Source of the DNA: Fidelibacterota bacterium
GTDB lineage: Bacteria > Fidelibacterota > UBA8477 > JABMPR01
NCBI GenBank assembly: GCA_016844955.1
Contig: JAERTH010000075.1
Span: 1-64,000 of the forward strand
DNA length: 64,000 nucleotides
Direction of reading: 5' to 3'
The notes beneath the pieces were generated by a model. That model saw only the letters and a list, made by a program, of their open reading frames with translations, was not told the origin of the DNA and made no database searches. Each line of letters opens with the position of its first letter. The first letter of the stretch is position 1. This document shows, piece after piece, positions 36,147 to 45,068 of the stretch. The translations under genes were made by a program, and so were the position numbers.

Positions 36147-37535
36147 ATGCATTACCAGGAAATTGAGCTGCCTACCCCTTTGAATTCCCGATTAAGAGAA
36201 CAGCTGGGGAACCAATTCAATAGCTTCACAAAGGCCCTAAAGTCAGCAGCTCCAACTTCTATCAGAACAAATCCAGCCAAACCAACTGATCAGTTTGCTG
36301 GCTGTGATCAAATTCCATGGTGTGCCCAGGGAGGATATTTAACGCAACGTCCCCGCTTCACCTCAGATCCACTGTTCCACGCTGGCAGCTATTACGTGCA
36401 AGAAGCGTCATCTATGTTTTTATCCCATGTCGTATCACAGGCTCTGGATTTGGACAAGGATTACCGCGTATTGGATATCAGTGCTGCGCCTGGTGGAAAA
36501 GCCACGTTACTACAGTCCCTGTTCTCCCCTGACTCCCTTCTGGTTGCCAATGAAGTGATTGGGTCTCGCAATAGCATCCTGCGACACAATATGGCCCGCT
36601 GGGGTGGCGATAATTATGTGATCACACAAAGCGATCCCAAATACTTCAAGAAACTTCCCGACTTCTTTGATGTGATTGTGGTTGACGCGCCCTGCTCAGG
36701 AGAAGGTCTTATTCGTAAAGATCCTGCCAGTGTCCAGGAATGGTCGGAGAACAATGTGATGCTCTGTGCAGCCAGGCAAAAACGAATTCTCTCTGACGTG
36801 CTACCCTCACTAAAACCGGGTGGCATACTCATCTACAGTACCTGCACCTTTTCAACTGCTGAAAATGAAGAGAACGTGCAATGGTTGAGTCAGGAAAAAA
36901 GTTTAACCCCGCTCACAATCGAGTTTCCTGAAACATGGGGTATCCATTGTGAAGATGTGCTGAATCCAGGCTATCGATTCTACCCCCATCGCGTAAGGGG
37001 TGAAGGGTTCTTTATTGCTGCATTTCTTAAATCAGGTACAGCAGGTGGTTCAGTCCGCAAAAAAAAGAAATTTCGCCCTCCAGCTCGCTCTTCCGAAGAC
37101 GCCACACTGGATGACAGCCTCTGGCTCGATAATCCTGAACGGTATTTCTTCCTGACACGAGAAAAATATAGAATTGCCATGCCCAAGGTTATCTACTCAG
37201 ACTACCTGACACTCTCCCGGGCATTGCGCATAACATCTTCGGGTCTCAACATGGGTAAAGTATACCATGCCCGGCTCAAGCCCTCAGCTGAACTGGCACT
37301 TAGCCAACACCTTTCATCTGGATGTGCTCGAATTGAGTTATCGCTGGAGCAGGGCCTGGACTATTTGTCTCATAATAGCCTGCGATTGGATAAATCTATC
37401 CGAGAGGGATTTGTTCTCGTTTGTTATCAGGGACATGGGCTGGGTTGGATTCATGTGTTAAACAACGGACAGATCCGCAACAAGTATCCCCAAACTTGGA
37501 GGATTCTCCAGCGGTATGGTAGACCGGAGACATAA
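36147..37535 (+). CDS. RsmF/NOL1-type rRNA m5C methyltransferase
   Basis: This 462-residue protein methylates a cytosine of RNA (probably 16S rRNA) using SAM. It has the SAM site LDISAAPGGKATLLQSLF (near 108-125), the two catalytic-cysteine motifs VVDAPCSGEGLIRKDP (near 175) and IYSTCTFSTAENEENV (near 230), and a C-terminal RNA-binding region (about 330-462) like that of RsmF. It begins DNA-binding-free, without signal peptide. The Fur-family gene follows 57 bases later. Which cytosine is modified is not readable here. Confidence 0.9.
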   Translation: MHYQEIELPTPLNSRLREQLGNQFNSFTKALKSAAPTSIRTNPAKPTDQFAGCDQIPWCAQGGYLTQRPRFTSDPLFHAGSYYVQEASSMFLSHVVSQALDLDKDYRVLDISAAPGGKATLLQSLFSPDSLLVANEVIGSRNSILRHNMARWGGDNYVITQSDPKYFKKLPDFFDVIVVDAPCSGEGLIRKDPASVQEWSENNVMLCAARQKRILSDVLPSLKPGGILIYSTCTFSTAENEENVQWLSQEKSLTPLTIEFPETWGIHCEDVLNPGYRFYPHRVRGEGFFIAAFLKSGTAGGSVRKKKKFRPPARSSEDATLDDSLWLDNPERYFFLTREKYRIAMPKVIYSDYLTLSRALRITSSGLNMGKVYHARLKPSAELALSQHLSSGCARIELSLEQGLDYLSHNSLRLDKSIREGFVLVCYQGHGLGWIHVLNNGQIRNKYPQTWRILQRYGRPET

Positions 37536-37592
37536 TAGTAACTATTACTATTAGCTTGATTACTTCAATTTACTTCTTACTTTCCCACTATT

Positions 37593-37976
37593 ATGGAACC
37601 TATTAAGCAACGCTATAGCAAACAACGTGAGACTATTCTGCAAGTGGTTCGGAGTACTCTGGTTCATCCAAATGCAGATTGGATATATAAAGAAACACGA
37701 AAACAGATTCCCAATATCAGCCTGGGAACCGTATACCGTAACCTGACCCAACTGGTTGAGAGCGGTCAAATTCTGAAGCTAAAAGATGACGCTCTCGTTC
37801 GTTATGATGGTAATATTGACCACCATGATCATTTTCGCTGTACATCCTGCGGGAAATGGTACGATGTTCAACTCCTCGACCCTTCCGCCATAAATGCCTT
37901 CAATAAGAATCACAAATTTCGAATTGAATCATTTAATCTGGAATTGGAAGGCGTCTGCGAACACTGTGCTGACTGA
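37593..37976 (+). CDS. Fur-family metalloregulator (PerR/Zur-like)
   Basis: This 127-residue repressor has a winged-helix N terminus (NISLGTVYRNLTQLVESGQI), the metal site HHDHF at 77-81, and structural zinc motifs CTSC (83-86) and CEHC (122-125). PerR proteins share this layout, and the short length argues against classical Fur. A strong terminator follows 24 bases after the stop. Target genes cannot be named. Confidence 0.9.
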   Translation: MEPIKQRYSKQRETILQVVRSTLVHPNADWIYKETRKQIPNISLGTVYRNLTQLVESGQILKLKDDALVRYDGNIDHHDHFRCTSCGKWYDVQLLDPSAINAFNKNHKFRIESFNLELEGVCEHCAD

Positions 37977-38000
37977 TAAAGAGTCAGGCTCAAAATTTCA

Positions 38001-38038
38001 AAAAGAGGCTTTCTCATCATGTGAGAAAGCCTCTTTTT
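38001..38038 (+). terminator. Strong intrinsic terminator after the Fur-family gene
   Basis: A 16-bp perfect stem is formed by AAAAGAGGCTTTCTCA (38001-38016) and TGAGAAAGCCTCTTTT (38022-38037), with a 5-base loop and a T-run. The inner arms carry AGAGGCT/AGCCTCT, also found in two other hairpins in the window. Confidence 0.92.
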
Positions 38039-38040
38039 TA

Positions 38041-38312
38041 CCATAAATCTACACAAATTTTCAGAGCTTCAGGCATCAATCCTCCTCGCCAAGAATCCTC
38101 TATCATCGCCAAAATAGTAGAAACGCCCGAAACCTTTAGCCCTGTTCGACACGCTCACCGCTTTGATTTAGGAACCAGGCTTCGTGGCCCTGCTACTACG
38201 CCCGGCAGGCAAGGAACTTCGAATAATAAATTCAGAAGGTCTATATAGTTCCTAGAGTTTCAAGCGTTCACTGAGAGCTTCCTCAGGACACGCCCAAACA
38301 CACTAAATAGAA
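38041..38312. other. Intergenic stretch with no recognised gene
   Basis: No credible coding frame, RNA gene or complete repeat was found here. Parts such as GCCCTGTTCGACACGCTCACC and AACCAGGCTTCGTGGCCCTG look like fragments of interspersed-repeat sequence, but no matching second copy lies in the window. Confidence 0.5.
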
Positions 38313-38340
38313 AGAGACTGTCCCTTCGGGACAGCCTCTT
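38313..38340 (-). terminator. Terminator-like hairpin after the rhodanese gene
   Basis: AGAGACTGTCCC and GGGACAGCCTCT form a stem closed by a short TTC(G) loop, with one mismatch. On the minus strand, the direction of the rhodanese gene ending at 38367, it is followed by TTTCTATTT. It is weaker than its neighbour at 38001. Confidence 0.65.
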
Positions 38341-38366
38341 GTTGTGTACTGTGTATTGTGTATGCG

Positions 38367-39077
38367 TTAAAACTGAATGTTGTAACCCTTACTGGCCCAT
38401 CCCATTATTCCCATTCTGAGGTTCATCACATTCTTAAAACCCTTGTCCAATAGAATTTTTGATGCTGTGGTACTACGATTGCCTGTTGCACAATAAATCA
38501 GAATCGGCTGGTTCTTATACCGTTCCAGCTCAGGTAGTCGCCGCTGGATTTCCTGGAGTGGAATTAGAGCGGCATCCTTTAAATTACCTCGGTTGAACTC
38601 ATTCTTTGTACGAACGTCCAGTAAGAAGGGAGGGTTATCATTGATGAGTTCCCAGGCTTCATCAGCACTAAGTTCACTATAATTGGCCTGACGAAGCTCC
38701 ACAACATTTATAACCCCACTTTTATCCCCTACCTTGAATTGGTAGCTCCCGGTTTTCTTCATCTTGAAATAGGGTTGATCGTCTGTGTTGTCTTTTATCT
38801 TGGAACTGATCTCAAGCTCAGGAATATCCAATTGATATTCTGTCTGTGGGTTTCCCTGGTCATTCAAATGAAACTTTATATAATCGCCACGATATACTGT
38901 AAGCTCTTCGGGGTCGCCAGAGACACTCATTGCGAGATGTCGATAGCCCCCTCTTACTTCTCCTGAAACAGCAACTTCTGTTTTACCTGAATCTGCGGTA
39001 TCCTTTTTATCACAACTGAACATTAATACTCCAATAATAAAAAATATGCTTATAAATTTTGTTTTCTTTGTTTTCAT
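38367..39077 (-). CDS. Rhodanese-domain lipoprotein with N-terminal beta domain
   Basis: This 236-residue protein has a lipoprotein signal peptide with lipobox LMFSC (Cys22). Next is a beta-rich region (about 50-125, with EELTVYRGDYIKFHL) resembling cupredoxin-like sandwiches. The C-terminal rhodanese domain (about 132-236) has the active-site loop YCATGNRSTT, whose Cys could carry a persulfide. It would sit in the periplasmic leaflet or on the outer membrane. It is divergent from the TetR gene, with 254 bases of AT-rich regulatory DNA between. The sulfur substrate is unknown. Confidence 0.85.
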   Translation of the reverse strand: MKTKKTKFISIFFIIGVLMFSCDKKDTADSGKTEVAVSGEVRGGYRHLAMSVSGDPEELTVYRGDYIKFHLNDQGNPQTEYQLDIPELEISSKIKDNTDDQPYFKMKKTGSYQFKVGDKSGVINVVELRQANYSELSADEAWELINDNPPFLLDVRTKNEFNRGNLKDAALIPLQEIQRRLPELERYKNQPILIYCATGNRSTTASKILLDKGFKNVMNLRMGIMGWASKGYNIQF

Positions 39078-39200
39078 TGTTTCCTCCTGACTTATTGATG
39101 AAGCAATATTGCTTTGGTGACATTTTAATTCATATTTTTAGCCAGGATTGAGCATTTCTTTCTATCACTAGTGACCCGCATGGTCTTGTTTTCAATTCCC

Positions 39201-39328
39201 ATGTACGAATTTCACGTAATTTACGATTATTATAATATTTAATAATATTCGTACATTTTCTATTGACTCGTTAATTATTTTTGCGATATTCCATACGTAT
39301 TTTGACACAATAAACGGGAATCGTACAT
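39201..39328. promoter_or_regulatory. TetR-gene control region with repeated TTCGTACAT half-sites and promoter
   Basis: ATGTACGAAT (39201-39210) and ATTCGTACAT (39247-39256) are perfect inverted copies. A third near-copy, AATCGTACAT, lies at 39319-39328, just before the TetR start codon. Between them TTGACT (39263-39268) and GATATT (39285-39290), 16 bases apart, look like a promoter. This is the layout expected for autoregulation by the TetR protein. Confidence 0.55.
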
Positions 39329-39331
39329 ATT

Positions 39332-39958
39332 ATGCCACATCGAATACTCTCAGAAGTGAAGTTACCAGACTTTAAGGATCGTCCAAAGAAGGAGGGGGAC
39401 ATCCTCCGTACTGCCGAAGATCTATTCATGCAGTTTGGCTATAATAAGGTCACTGTGGAAGAGATTTGCAGGGAAGCCAACGTATCCAAGGTCACCTTCT
39501 ATAAATACTTCAGTAACAAATTGGCACTCCTGGAAACTTATCTAGAAGAACGTCTCAGGGTGGGGATGGAAACCTTTCATCGAATATCCAATGCTGATGC
39601 CAATCTCCAGGAAAAAATGCAGGCCATGGTGGCTATGAAGCAGTCCGCGGTAAGTAAATTCTCACCCGTTTTCCTGAACAGTATTCAGGGGGACGATGAG
39701 GATGTCATGGTCCTCATGGCGAAGTGGTCTGAAATGAGCGTAGGTGCCATGAGACAGTTCTTTTCCACGGCCCAGGATCGCGGAGAGATTCATCCAGACT
39801 ACAATATTGAGTTTCTGCTCCACGTCTGGAATGTCCTGGGGACAGATGCACGATCCAAAGAAGCTGCGGATATCTATGATGGTGACTGGCTCAAGCTCTC
39901 AACTGACTTTATGAATTTTCTCTGTTTTGGAACCACAGGACCACCCCTGGAAGCGTAA
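39332..39958 (+). CDS. TetR-family transcriptional regulator
   Basis: This 208-residue protein has an N-terminal TetR domain: ILRTAEDLFMQFGYNKVTV, EEICREANVSKVTFYKYFSN as helix-turn-helix and KLALLETYLEERL. A larger ligand-binding domain of unknown specificity follows. It is the first gene of a seven-gene plus-strand run; the next gene begins one base after its stop. Repeated GTAC-centred half-sites in its leader suggest it represses the operon until a ligand, perhaps a lipid or drug-like molecule, binds. Confidence 0.93.
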   Translation: MPHRILSEVKLPDFKDRPKKEGDILRTAEDLFMQFGYNKVTVEEICREANVSKVTFYKYFSNKLALLETYLEERLRVGMETFHRISNADANLQEKMQAMVAMKQSAVSKFSPVFLNSIQGDDEDVMVLMAKWSEMSVGAMRQFFSTAQDRGEIHPDYNIEFLLHVWNVLGTDARSKEAADIYDGDWLKLSTDFMNFLCFGTTGPPLEA

Positions 39959-39959
39959 G

Positions 39960-41066
39960 ATGCGACTCATCACTTCAATATTACTCATCCTTTTACTACG
40001 GGGCATGACTCTGGCAGTGCCCTTTCTAGGTGAATTATCCGTGAGCGGTTCAGCGATTGGTACAAAAAATGATGAGATGGTGATGATCACACGCTATTTG
40101 CCAGCAATCGAATATCAAAGTTCTCTCTCCCCTAGCTGGGATTATGATCTGGAAGTGCGATATCAGATTCAGTGGGGAGGTCAGCTGGACACTTTGGGGA
40201 GTGTTGGTATGATTACTGAGCCCTATCGTGTGGCATTGAACCTCCAATCCATCAATTCAGAATACATCATTGGGTTACAGAAAATCAATTTTGGACCGGC
40301 GCGGCTTTTGAGGTCGCTGATGTGGTTTGATTCTGTAAATCCTACTGATCCTTTACAGCTCACCAGTGGTGTCACTGGCATCAGTGCCAAATTCTACTAT
40401 GAATTTGGATGGTCTTCCCAGGCATGGCTGCTCCTCCCCGCTGACCCTATTGGATGGGAAGGATTTCCAGATAAGGACGGCACATTTGAGACGGGTGGAA
40501 GAATCAGTGTCCCCAATGACCTGGGCCAACTTGGAATAAGTACCCATTGGCGAATTGCTGATGCCTCTAGTTTCTCACCTGATGACCCTGATCTATATGA
40601 AGGAAGGATCGGTCTGGATGGTTTCTGGGATATGGGGATCGGACTGTGGTTTGAATCTGTATACAAAAACCAACAATTCACTGATAGTCAATTTCTGCAG
40701 CAACTCCAGTCCACAGTTGGTGCAGACTATACCTTCTGGGTTGGTAACGGGATTCTCCTCACAACCGAGCATATGCTGATCAACATCTGGGATAGCCCGG
40801 TCGTGGAAGATACCAATCGACTGATCAGCACAATTATGACCAGCTACTCGCCAAGCATGTTTGACCAGTTCAGTCTCATGTTATTCATGGACTGGGAAAC
40901 GGAGACACCCCTGGCATACTTGAGCTGGGGTCAGACCTACGATTCATTTCGATTTACCCTGGGTGCTTTCTATACAGACACCGCTAGTCAGCAGGAATCA
41001 AATACAGGTTTTAGTTCAGATTTTTCTGGAAAAGGAATACAACTGACAGTGGCTTACAACCACTAG
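39960..41066 (+). CDS. Outer-membrane beta-barrel protein of the ABC operon
   Basis: This protein of about 368 residues has a signal peptide (MRLITSILLILLLRGMTLAV) and then alternating amphipathic strands with many Trp/Tyr/Phe (for example YYEFGWSSQAWLLLPADP and YLSWGQTYDSFRFTLGAFY), as in porin-like barrels. The start at 39960 is one base after the TetR stop; the frame is also open upstream within tetR. It is followed 25 bases later by the ABC ATPase gene. It is probably the outer-membrane partner of the transporter. No family was identified. Confidence 0.75.
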   Translation: MRLITSILLILLLRGMTLAVPFLGELSVSGSAIGTKNDEMVMITRYLPAIEYQSSLSPSWDYDLEVRYQIQWGGQLDTLGSVGMITEPYRVALNLQSINSEYIIGLQKINFGPARLLRSLMWFDSVNPTDPLQLTSGVTGISAKFYYEFGWSSQAWLLLPADPIGWEGFPDKDGTFETGGRISVPNDLGQLGISTHWRIADASSFSPDDPDLYEGRIGLDGFWDMGIGLWFESVYKNQQFTDSQFLQQLQSTVGADYTFWVGNGILLTTEHMLINIWDSPVVEDTNRLISTIMTSYSPSMFDQFSLMLFMDWETETPLAYLSWGQTYDSFRFTLGAFYTDTASQQESNTGFSSDFSGKGIQLTVAYNH

Positions 41067-41091
41067 ACAGGAAATTAAACAGGAGTCAAAT

Positions 41092-41784
41092 ATGACCGAA
41101 GCAAAACTCATTCACACTCATGATCTCGTCAAAGCCTATCCAGTCGCCGATCGTGAGTTTGTAGCACTCAAGAACGTCACCCTGGAGATCGGAAAGGGTG
41201 AATTCACTGGATTGGTGGGACCCAGTGGCTCAGGAAAGACAACACTCCTCAATGTGCTTGGATCTTTGGATATCCCCAGTAGTGGTTCCGTTTCAGTGCT
41301 TGATCAAAAGATCGAAACGCTGACCCATAAACAGGCAGCCCAACTGAGAAATGAACATATCGGGTTCATCTTCCAGACCTACAATCTCCTACCGGTTTAT
41401 ACGGTGTTCGAGAACATTGAATTCCCACTGTTACTCCTGGGTAAATCAACTGAGGAGCGCAAGTCCATGGTGGCTGATGCAATGGAGTGGGTAGGTCTCA
41501 CAGATAAAGCTGAAATGCGACCTGCACAGCTTTCAGGTGGAGAATCTCAGCGTGTGGCCATTGCCAGGGCCATGGTTAAAAGACCAGCTCTTGTTCTAGC
41601 TGATGAGCCAACGGCCAACCTGGATGCGAAAAATTCACATCGCATCCTCCAGACCATGCAAGAACTGAATGCTGAGCTGGACACAACCTTCCTTTTTGCC
41701 ACGCACGACGAGAAGGTCATGCAGTATATGAAACGAATCATTTCCCTGGAAGATGGAGAAGTGGTTAAAGACGAAACCAAATGA
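41092..41784 (+). CDS. ABC transporter ATPase, LolD/MacB type
   Basis: This 230-residue ATPase has Walker A GPSGSGKTTLLN (near 43), the Q-loop FIFQTYNLLPVYTV, signature LSGGESQRVAIARAM and Walker B LVLADEPTANLD. The MacB/LolD group has this exact wording and pairs with FtsX-like permeases, which follow here. It powers extraction or export of a substrate from the inner membrane rather than import. It is separated by 10 bases from the first permease gene. Confidence 0.95.
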   Translation: MTEAKLIHTHDLVKAYPVADREFVALKNVTLEIGKGEFTGLVGPSGSGKTTLLNVLGSLDIPSSGSVSVLDQKIETLTHKQAAQLRNEHIGFIFQTYNLLPVYTVFENIEFPLLLLGKSTEERKSMVADAMEWVGLTDKAEMRPAQLSGGESQRVAIARAMVKRPALVLADEPTANLDAKNSHRILQTMQELNAELDTTFLFATHDEKVMQYMKRIISLEDGEVVKDETK

Positions 41785-41794
41785 GGGGGCTAAG

Positions 41795-42970
41795 ATGGTC
41801 ATCCTGAAATTAGCATATAGAAATTTAAAGGGGGCTGGGATCCGCACATGGTTAAACATATTTGTTCTGTCCATTGCCTTCCTGGCTATCGTTTACTTGA
41901 AAGGTATGTACAATGGGATGCAGGATCAAAGCATACGCATCTCTGAAGACACCGACAAGGGTAGCGGTCAATACTGGTGTGAGATCTATGATCCATACGA
42001 CCCACTATCTCTTCCTGATGCACATGATGTCATCCCTGCCGCTTTCGATCCACTCAGAGAAGCAGGTGTGATGACACCCGTCATGTTCTACCAGGGAGCT
42101 ATTTATCCCAATAATCGTATGAAGAATGTCATGTTGCGGGGAGCTGATCACGCCCAAACCGTAATGAATATGCCCACCTCTAAAATGAATGTGGAAGCAG
42201 ATGGCTATTTACCCATCATGCTCGGGCAACGCATGGCAAAGAGCATCAATGTCGAAGAAGGTGATATATTCACCATGCAATGGCGTGATGGCAATGGTGC
42301 CTATGATGCACGGGATGCGAAGGTTGTCCACATCATGGTAACCGACAATTCCACCATTGATGTGGGAAGTGTCTGGATGGATCTAGCTTTGCTCCAGGAC
42401 ATTACTCGCCTGGAGAACCAGGCTACCATGATGGTGGTGGATAAATCCTACACCGGTGACCTACCTGAAACCAACTGGTCCTATCACAGTCTGTTTGACC
42501 TCACCGCTGATATTAGAAACATGGTTGAGATGAAGAGCAGTGGTGGCAGTATTTTTTATGGTGTGCTCATGGCACTGGCCCTGCTGGCTGTGTTTGATAC
42601 TCAGGTTCTTTCCATCTGGAGAAGACGTAAAGAGATGGGAACCCTCATGGCCCTTGGTATGACACGTATGACCCTCATCAAGTTGTTCACCCTGGAAGGC
42701 AGCATGTACGGCATCTTTGCCGCTATACTGGCTACCCTCTACGGTGCACCCCTCCTTTATTTGAATAACATGAAGGGGCTCACCATGCCTATGGATATTG
42801 ACAATTTCGGGATGGTGCTTCCACAGACCCTCTACCCTGAATACTCGGTAGCTCTGATTCTGGGCACCATTGCAGTCGTCATGATCACTGTTACCATCAC
42901 CAGTTTTATCCCAGTACGAAAACTGGCTCGGTTAAAACCAACCGATGCATTGAGGGGGAAGATGTCATGA
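41795..42970 (+). CDS. FtsX/LolE-like ABC permease 1
   Basis: This 391-residue membrane protein has one N-terminal helix (WLNIFVLSIAFLAIVYL), a large periplasmic region (about 45-260) and three C-terminal helices, the typical FtsX/MacB_PCD topology. I use ATG 41795 with GAGGGGG upstream; the frame is open from 41753 inside the ATPase gene. It overlaps the next permease gene by four bases (ATGA). Confidence 0.9.
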   Translation: MVILKLAYRNLKGAGIRTWLNIFVLSIAFLAIVYLKGMYNGMQDQSIRISEDTDKGSGQYWCEIYDPYDPLSLPDAHDVIPAAFDPLREAGVMTPVMFYQGAIYPNNRMKNVMLRGADHAQTVMNMPTSKMNVEADGYLPIMLGQRMAKSINVEEGDIFTMQWRDGNGAYDARDAKVVHIMVTDNSTIDVGSVWMDLALLQDITRLENQATMMVVDKSYTGDLPETNWSYHSLFDLTADIRNMVEMKSSGGSIFYGVLMALALLAVFDTQVLSIWRRRKEMGTLMALGMTRMTLIKLFTLEGSMYGIFAAILATLYGAPLLYLNNMKGLTMPMDIDNFGMVLPQTLYPEYSVALILGTIAVVMITVTITSFIPVRKLARLKPTDALRGKMS

Positions 42971-44253
42971 TCAAGTTTCTAATAGCAGGAGTACTTCGGG
43001 ATCGTTCTCGAAGTCTGTTCCCCATCCTTACAGTCTTCATTGGAACAGCTATTACGGTTCTCATGGCCGGTTATATCGGTGGTGTCATGCCTGATATGAT
43101 CCGCATGAGCGCTCATCTGGATGCTGGTCATGTCAAGGTCACCTCTCAAGGCTACTTTGAAGACCGTACACAGATGCCCCTGGATATGGCGCTTGAAGAT
43201 GCTGAAGAGATCATTGTACAACTGGAAGCTCAGTTCCCTGACATGATGTGGAAGGCAAGAACACGCTTTGGTGGCCTTCTTGATATTCCCGATGAAAACG
43301 GTGAAACCAGAGCCCAAACTACGGTTTCCGCTCAGGCCGCAGATCTCATTACACCCGGAAGCACTGAATTGGACTATCTGAAGATCAGATCCTCCATCCA
43401 AAATGGCTCTCTCCCATCGGACCCATTTGATATTATCATCTCTCAGAGCATGGCTGAATCCTATGGTTTGACTATTGGTGACCATGTCACTCTCATGAGC
43501 TCAACCATCAATGGTTCCATGTCCTTTCAGAACTTCAGGGTTGCCGGTACCGTTGTCTTTGGTGTCGCCGCGCTTGACAAGGGTGGTGCAATCTTCACTG
43601 ATATTGAAGGAGCCCGCATGGCACTGGATATGGAGGGCGGCAGCACAGAAATCCTGGGTTTCTTCAAGGATGATGAATACACGAGTGAACGGGCCCAGGT
43701 TGTTACTGACTGGATCAATTCAAACCTCAGTGTTGAAGGAGACACATATTCGCCCATCGCATTCCGCTTTGAAGATGTGAATGAATTCGCTGCAATGATG
43801 CAATGGGCAGGTGCTTTCATATTTATCATCTCTGGCGTTTTCATTGCCATCATGTTCATTGTCCTCTGGAATTCAGGATTGATGAACGGTCTCCGTCGAT
43901 ATGGAGAAGTTGGACTGCGTCTGGCCATCGGTGAAGCAAAGGGTCACGTCTATCGCAGTATGCTAGTAGAGTCGACCCTCATTGGGGCCATTGGGACTAT
44001 CTTTGGAACGATCCTGGGCTTGTTCTTTGTTTACCTGCTCCAGGAGTATGGCGTTGATATCAGTGGTATGGGAATTTCAGATACAGGTAATGGTATCTAT
44101 TATCCAGATGTCATCCGTGGAAAGATCATTCCTGCCTGTTTCTACATCGGGTTTGTCCCCGGCATCATCGCTCCATTTCTCGGCGCACTGGTGTCAGGGC
44201 GTGGTATTTATAAACGGCAGACTGCCTCACTATTCAAGGAATTGGAAACATGA
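42967..44253 (+). CDS. FtsX/LolC-like ABC permease 2
   Basis: This 428-residue second permease has the same plan: one helix near residue 15 (FPILTVFIGTAITVLMAG), a periplasmic domain (about 40-275), then three helices from AGAFIFIISGVFIAIMFIV. The loop LRRYGEVGLRLAIGEAKGHV before the second-last helices is typical of the family. Two different permeases suggest a LolCE-like heterodimer. Start and end overlap their neighbours by four bases each. Confidence 0.9.
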   Translation: MIKFLIAGVLRDRSRSLFPILTVFIGTAITVLMAGYIGGVMPDMIRMSAHLDAGHVKVTSQGYFEDRTQMPLDMALEDAEEIIVQLEAQFPDMMWKARTRFGGLLDIPDENGETRAQTTVSAQAADLITPGSTELDYLKIRSSIQNGSLPSDPFDIIISQSMAESYGLTIGDHVTLMSSTINGSMSFQNFRVAGTVVFGVAALDKGGAIFTDIEGARMALDMEGGSTEILGFFKDDEYTSERAQVVTDWINSNLSVEGDTYSPIAFRFEDVNEFAAMMQWAGAFIFIISGVFIAIMFIVLWNSGLMNGLRRYGEVGLRLAIGEAKGHVYRSMLVESTLIGAIGTIFGTILGLFFVYLLQEYGVDISGMGISDTGNGIYYPDVIRGKIIPACFYIGFVPGIIAPFLGALVSGRGIYKRQTASLFKELET

Positions 44254-45008
44254 TAAAACACAAAACATTGCTTGTAATCTCGTTCATTCTGGTTGCTTTC
44301 CAACCGGACCTTGCCATGGCACAGGACTGGCCGGATGGTTTGGAGGTCATGAAACGCATTGACCGTAACATGGTCTCAGAAAATCAGATTGTTGAATCCA
44401 CTATGATTGTCCATGGCCGCCGCAGCAGTCGAACCATCACTTCCCGGGGATATATGATCAGTGACGAGAAATCGTTCAGCGAATATCTCTCTCCCCCCCG
44501 TGAAAAGGGGACGAAAATGCTCAAATTGGAGGATAAACTCTGGATCTATTCACCTGGCACCAATCGGGTCATTCAGATAGCTGGTCACATGTTGAGACAA
44601 TCCGTCATGGGCTCCGATCTTTCCTATGAGGACTTCACTGAAGCTGAGGAGCTTGAGGAAGCTTATGAATGCACGGTTGTGGCCGAGGAAACTGTGGGTG
44701 ACAGGGAAACCTATGTGGTAGAGCTCATCGGAAAGAAGGATGATCTCGCTTACGCCAAACGCAAGGTATGGGTGGATTCGCAGCGTTGGGTTGCCCTGAA
44801 AGAAGAACGTTATGCACGGAGTGGGAAACTTTTGAAAACCACTGAGATTATTGAAGTGTTCAAGGTTCAAAACAGATGGTATCCCAAGCATATTGTTTTC
44901 AAAGACGTTCTGAAAAAGGGTAAGGGAACCGAGTTCATTATCGATTCCATCAAATTTGACCAGGATATTCCTGAACATCTTTTTACGAAAGCTGCTTTAA
45001 GGAAATAA
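44250..45008 (+). CDS. LolA-like outer-membrane lipoprotein-sorting family protein
   Basis: This 252-residue periplasmic protein has a signal peptide (LLVISFILVAFQPDLAMAQ) and the fold pattern of the COG2834-type lipoprotein-sorting proteins: MKRIDRNMVSENQIVESTMI, RGYMISDEKSFSEYLSPPRE, KLWIYSPGTNRVIQI, and AKRKVWVDSQRWVALKEERY. Such proteins often accompany transporters moving lipids or lipidated cargo across the envelope. It overlaps permease 2 by four bases, so it is very likely its periplasmic partner. Confidence 0.88.
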   Translation: MIKHKTLLVISFILVAFQPDLAMAQDWPDGLEVMKRIDRNMVSENQIVESTMIVHGRRSSRTITSRGYMISDEKSFSEYLSPPREKGTKMLKLEDKLWIYSPGTNRVIQIAGHMLRQSVMGSDLSYEDFTEAEELEEAYECTVVAEETVGDRETYVVELIGKKDDLAYAKRKVWVDSQRWVALKEERYARSGKLLKTTEIIEVFKVQNRWYPKHIVFKDVLKKGKGTEFIIDSIKFDQDIPEHLFTKAALRK

Positions 45009-45068
45009 CCCAACTACAAAAAACGCATGAGCGGATTTACAAAATCAGAGGGTTTGAATGGGAGGAGA

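Noticed and set aside
38041..38312. Possible mobile-element remnant
   Set aside because: Some words resemble interspersed repeats, but no second copy or inverted ends are present in the window, so no element is called.
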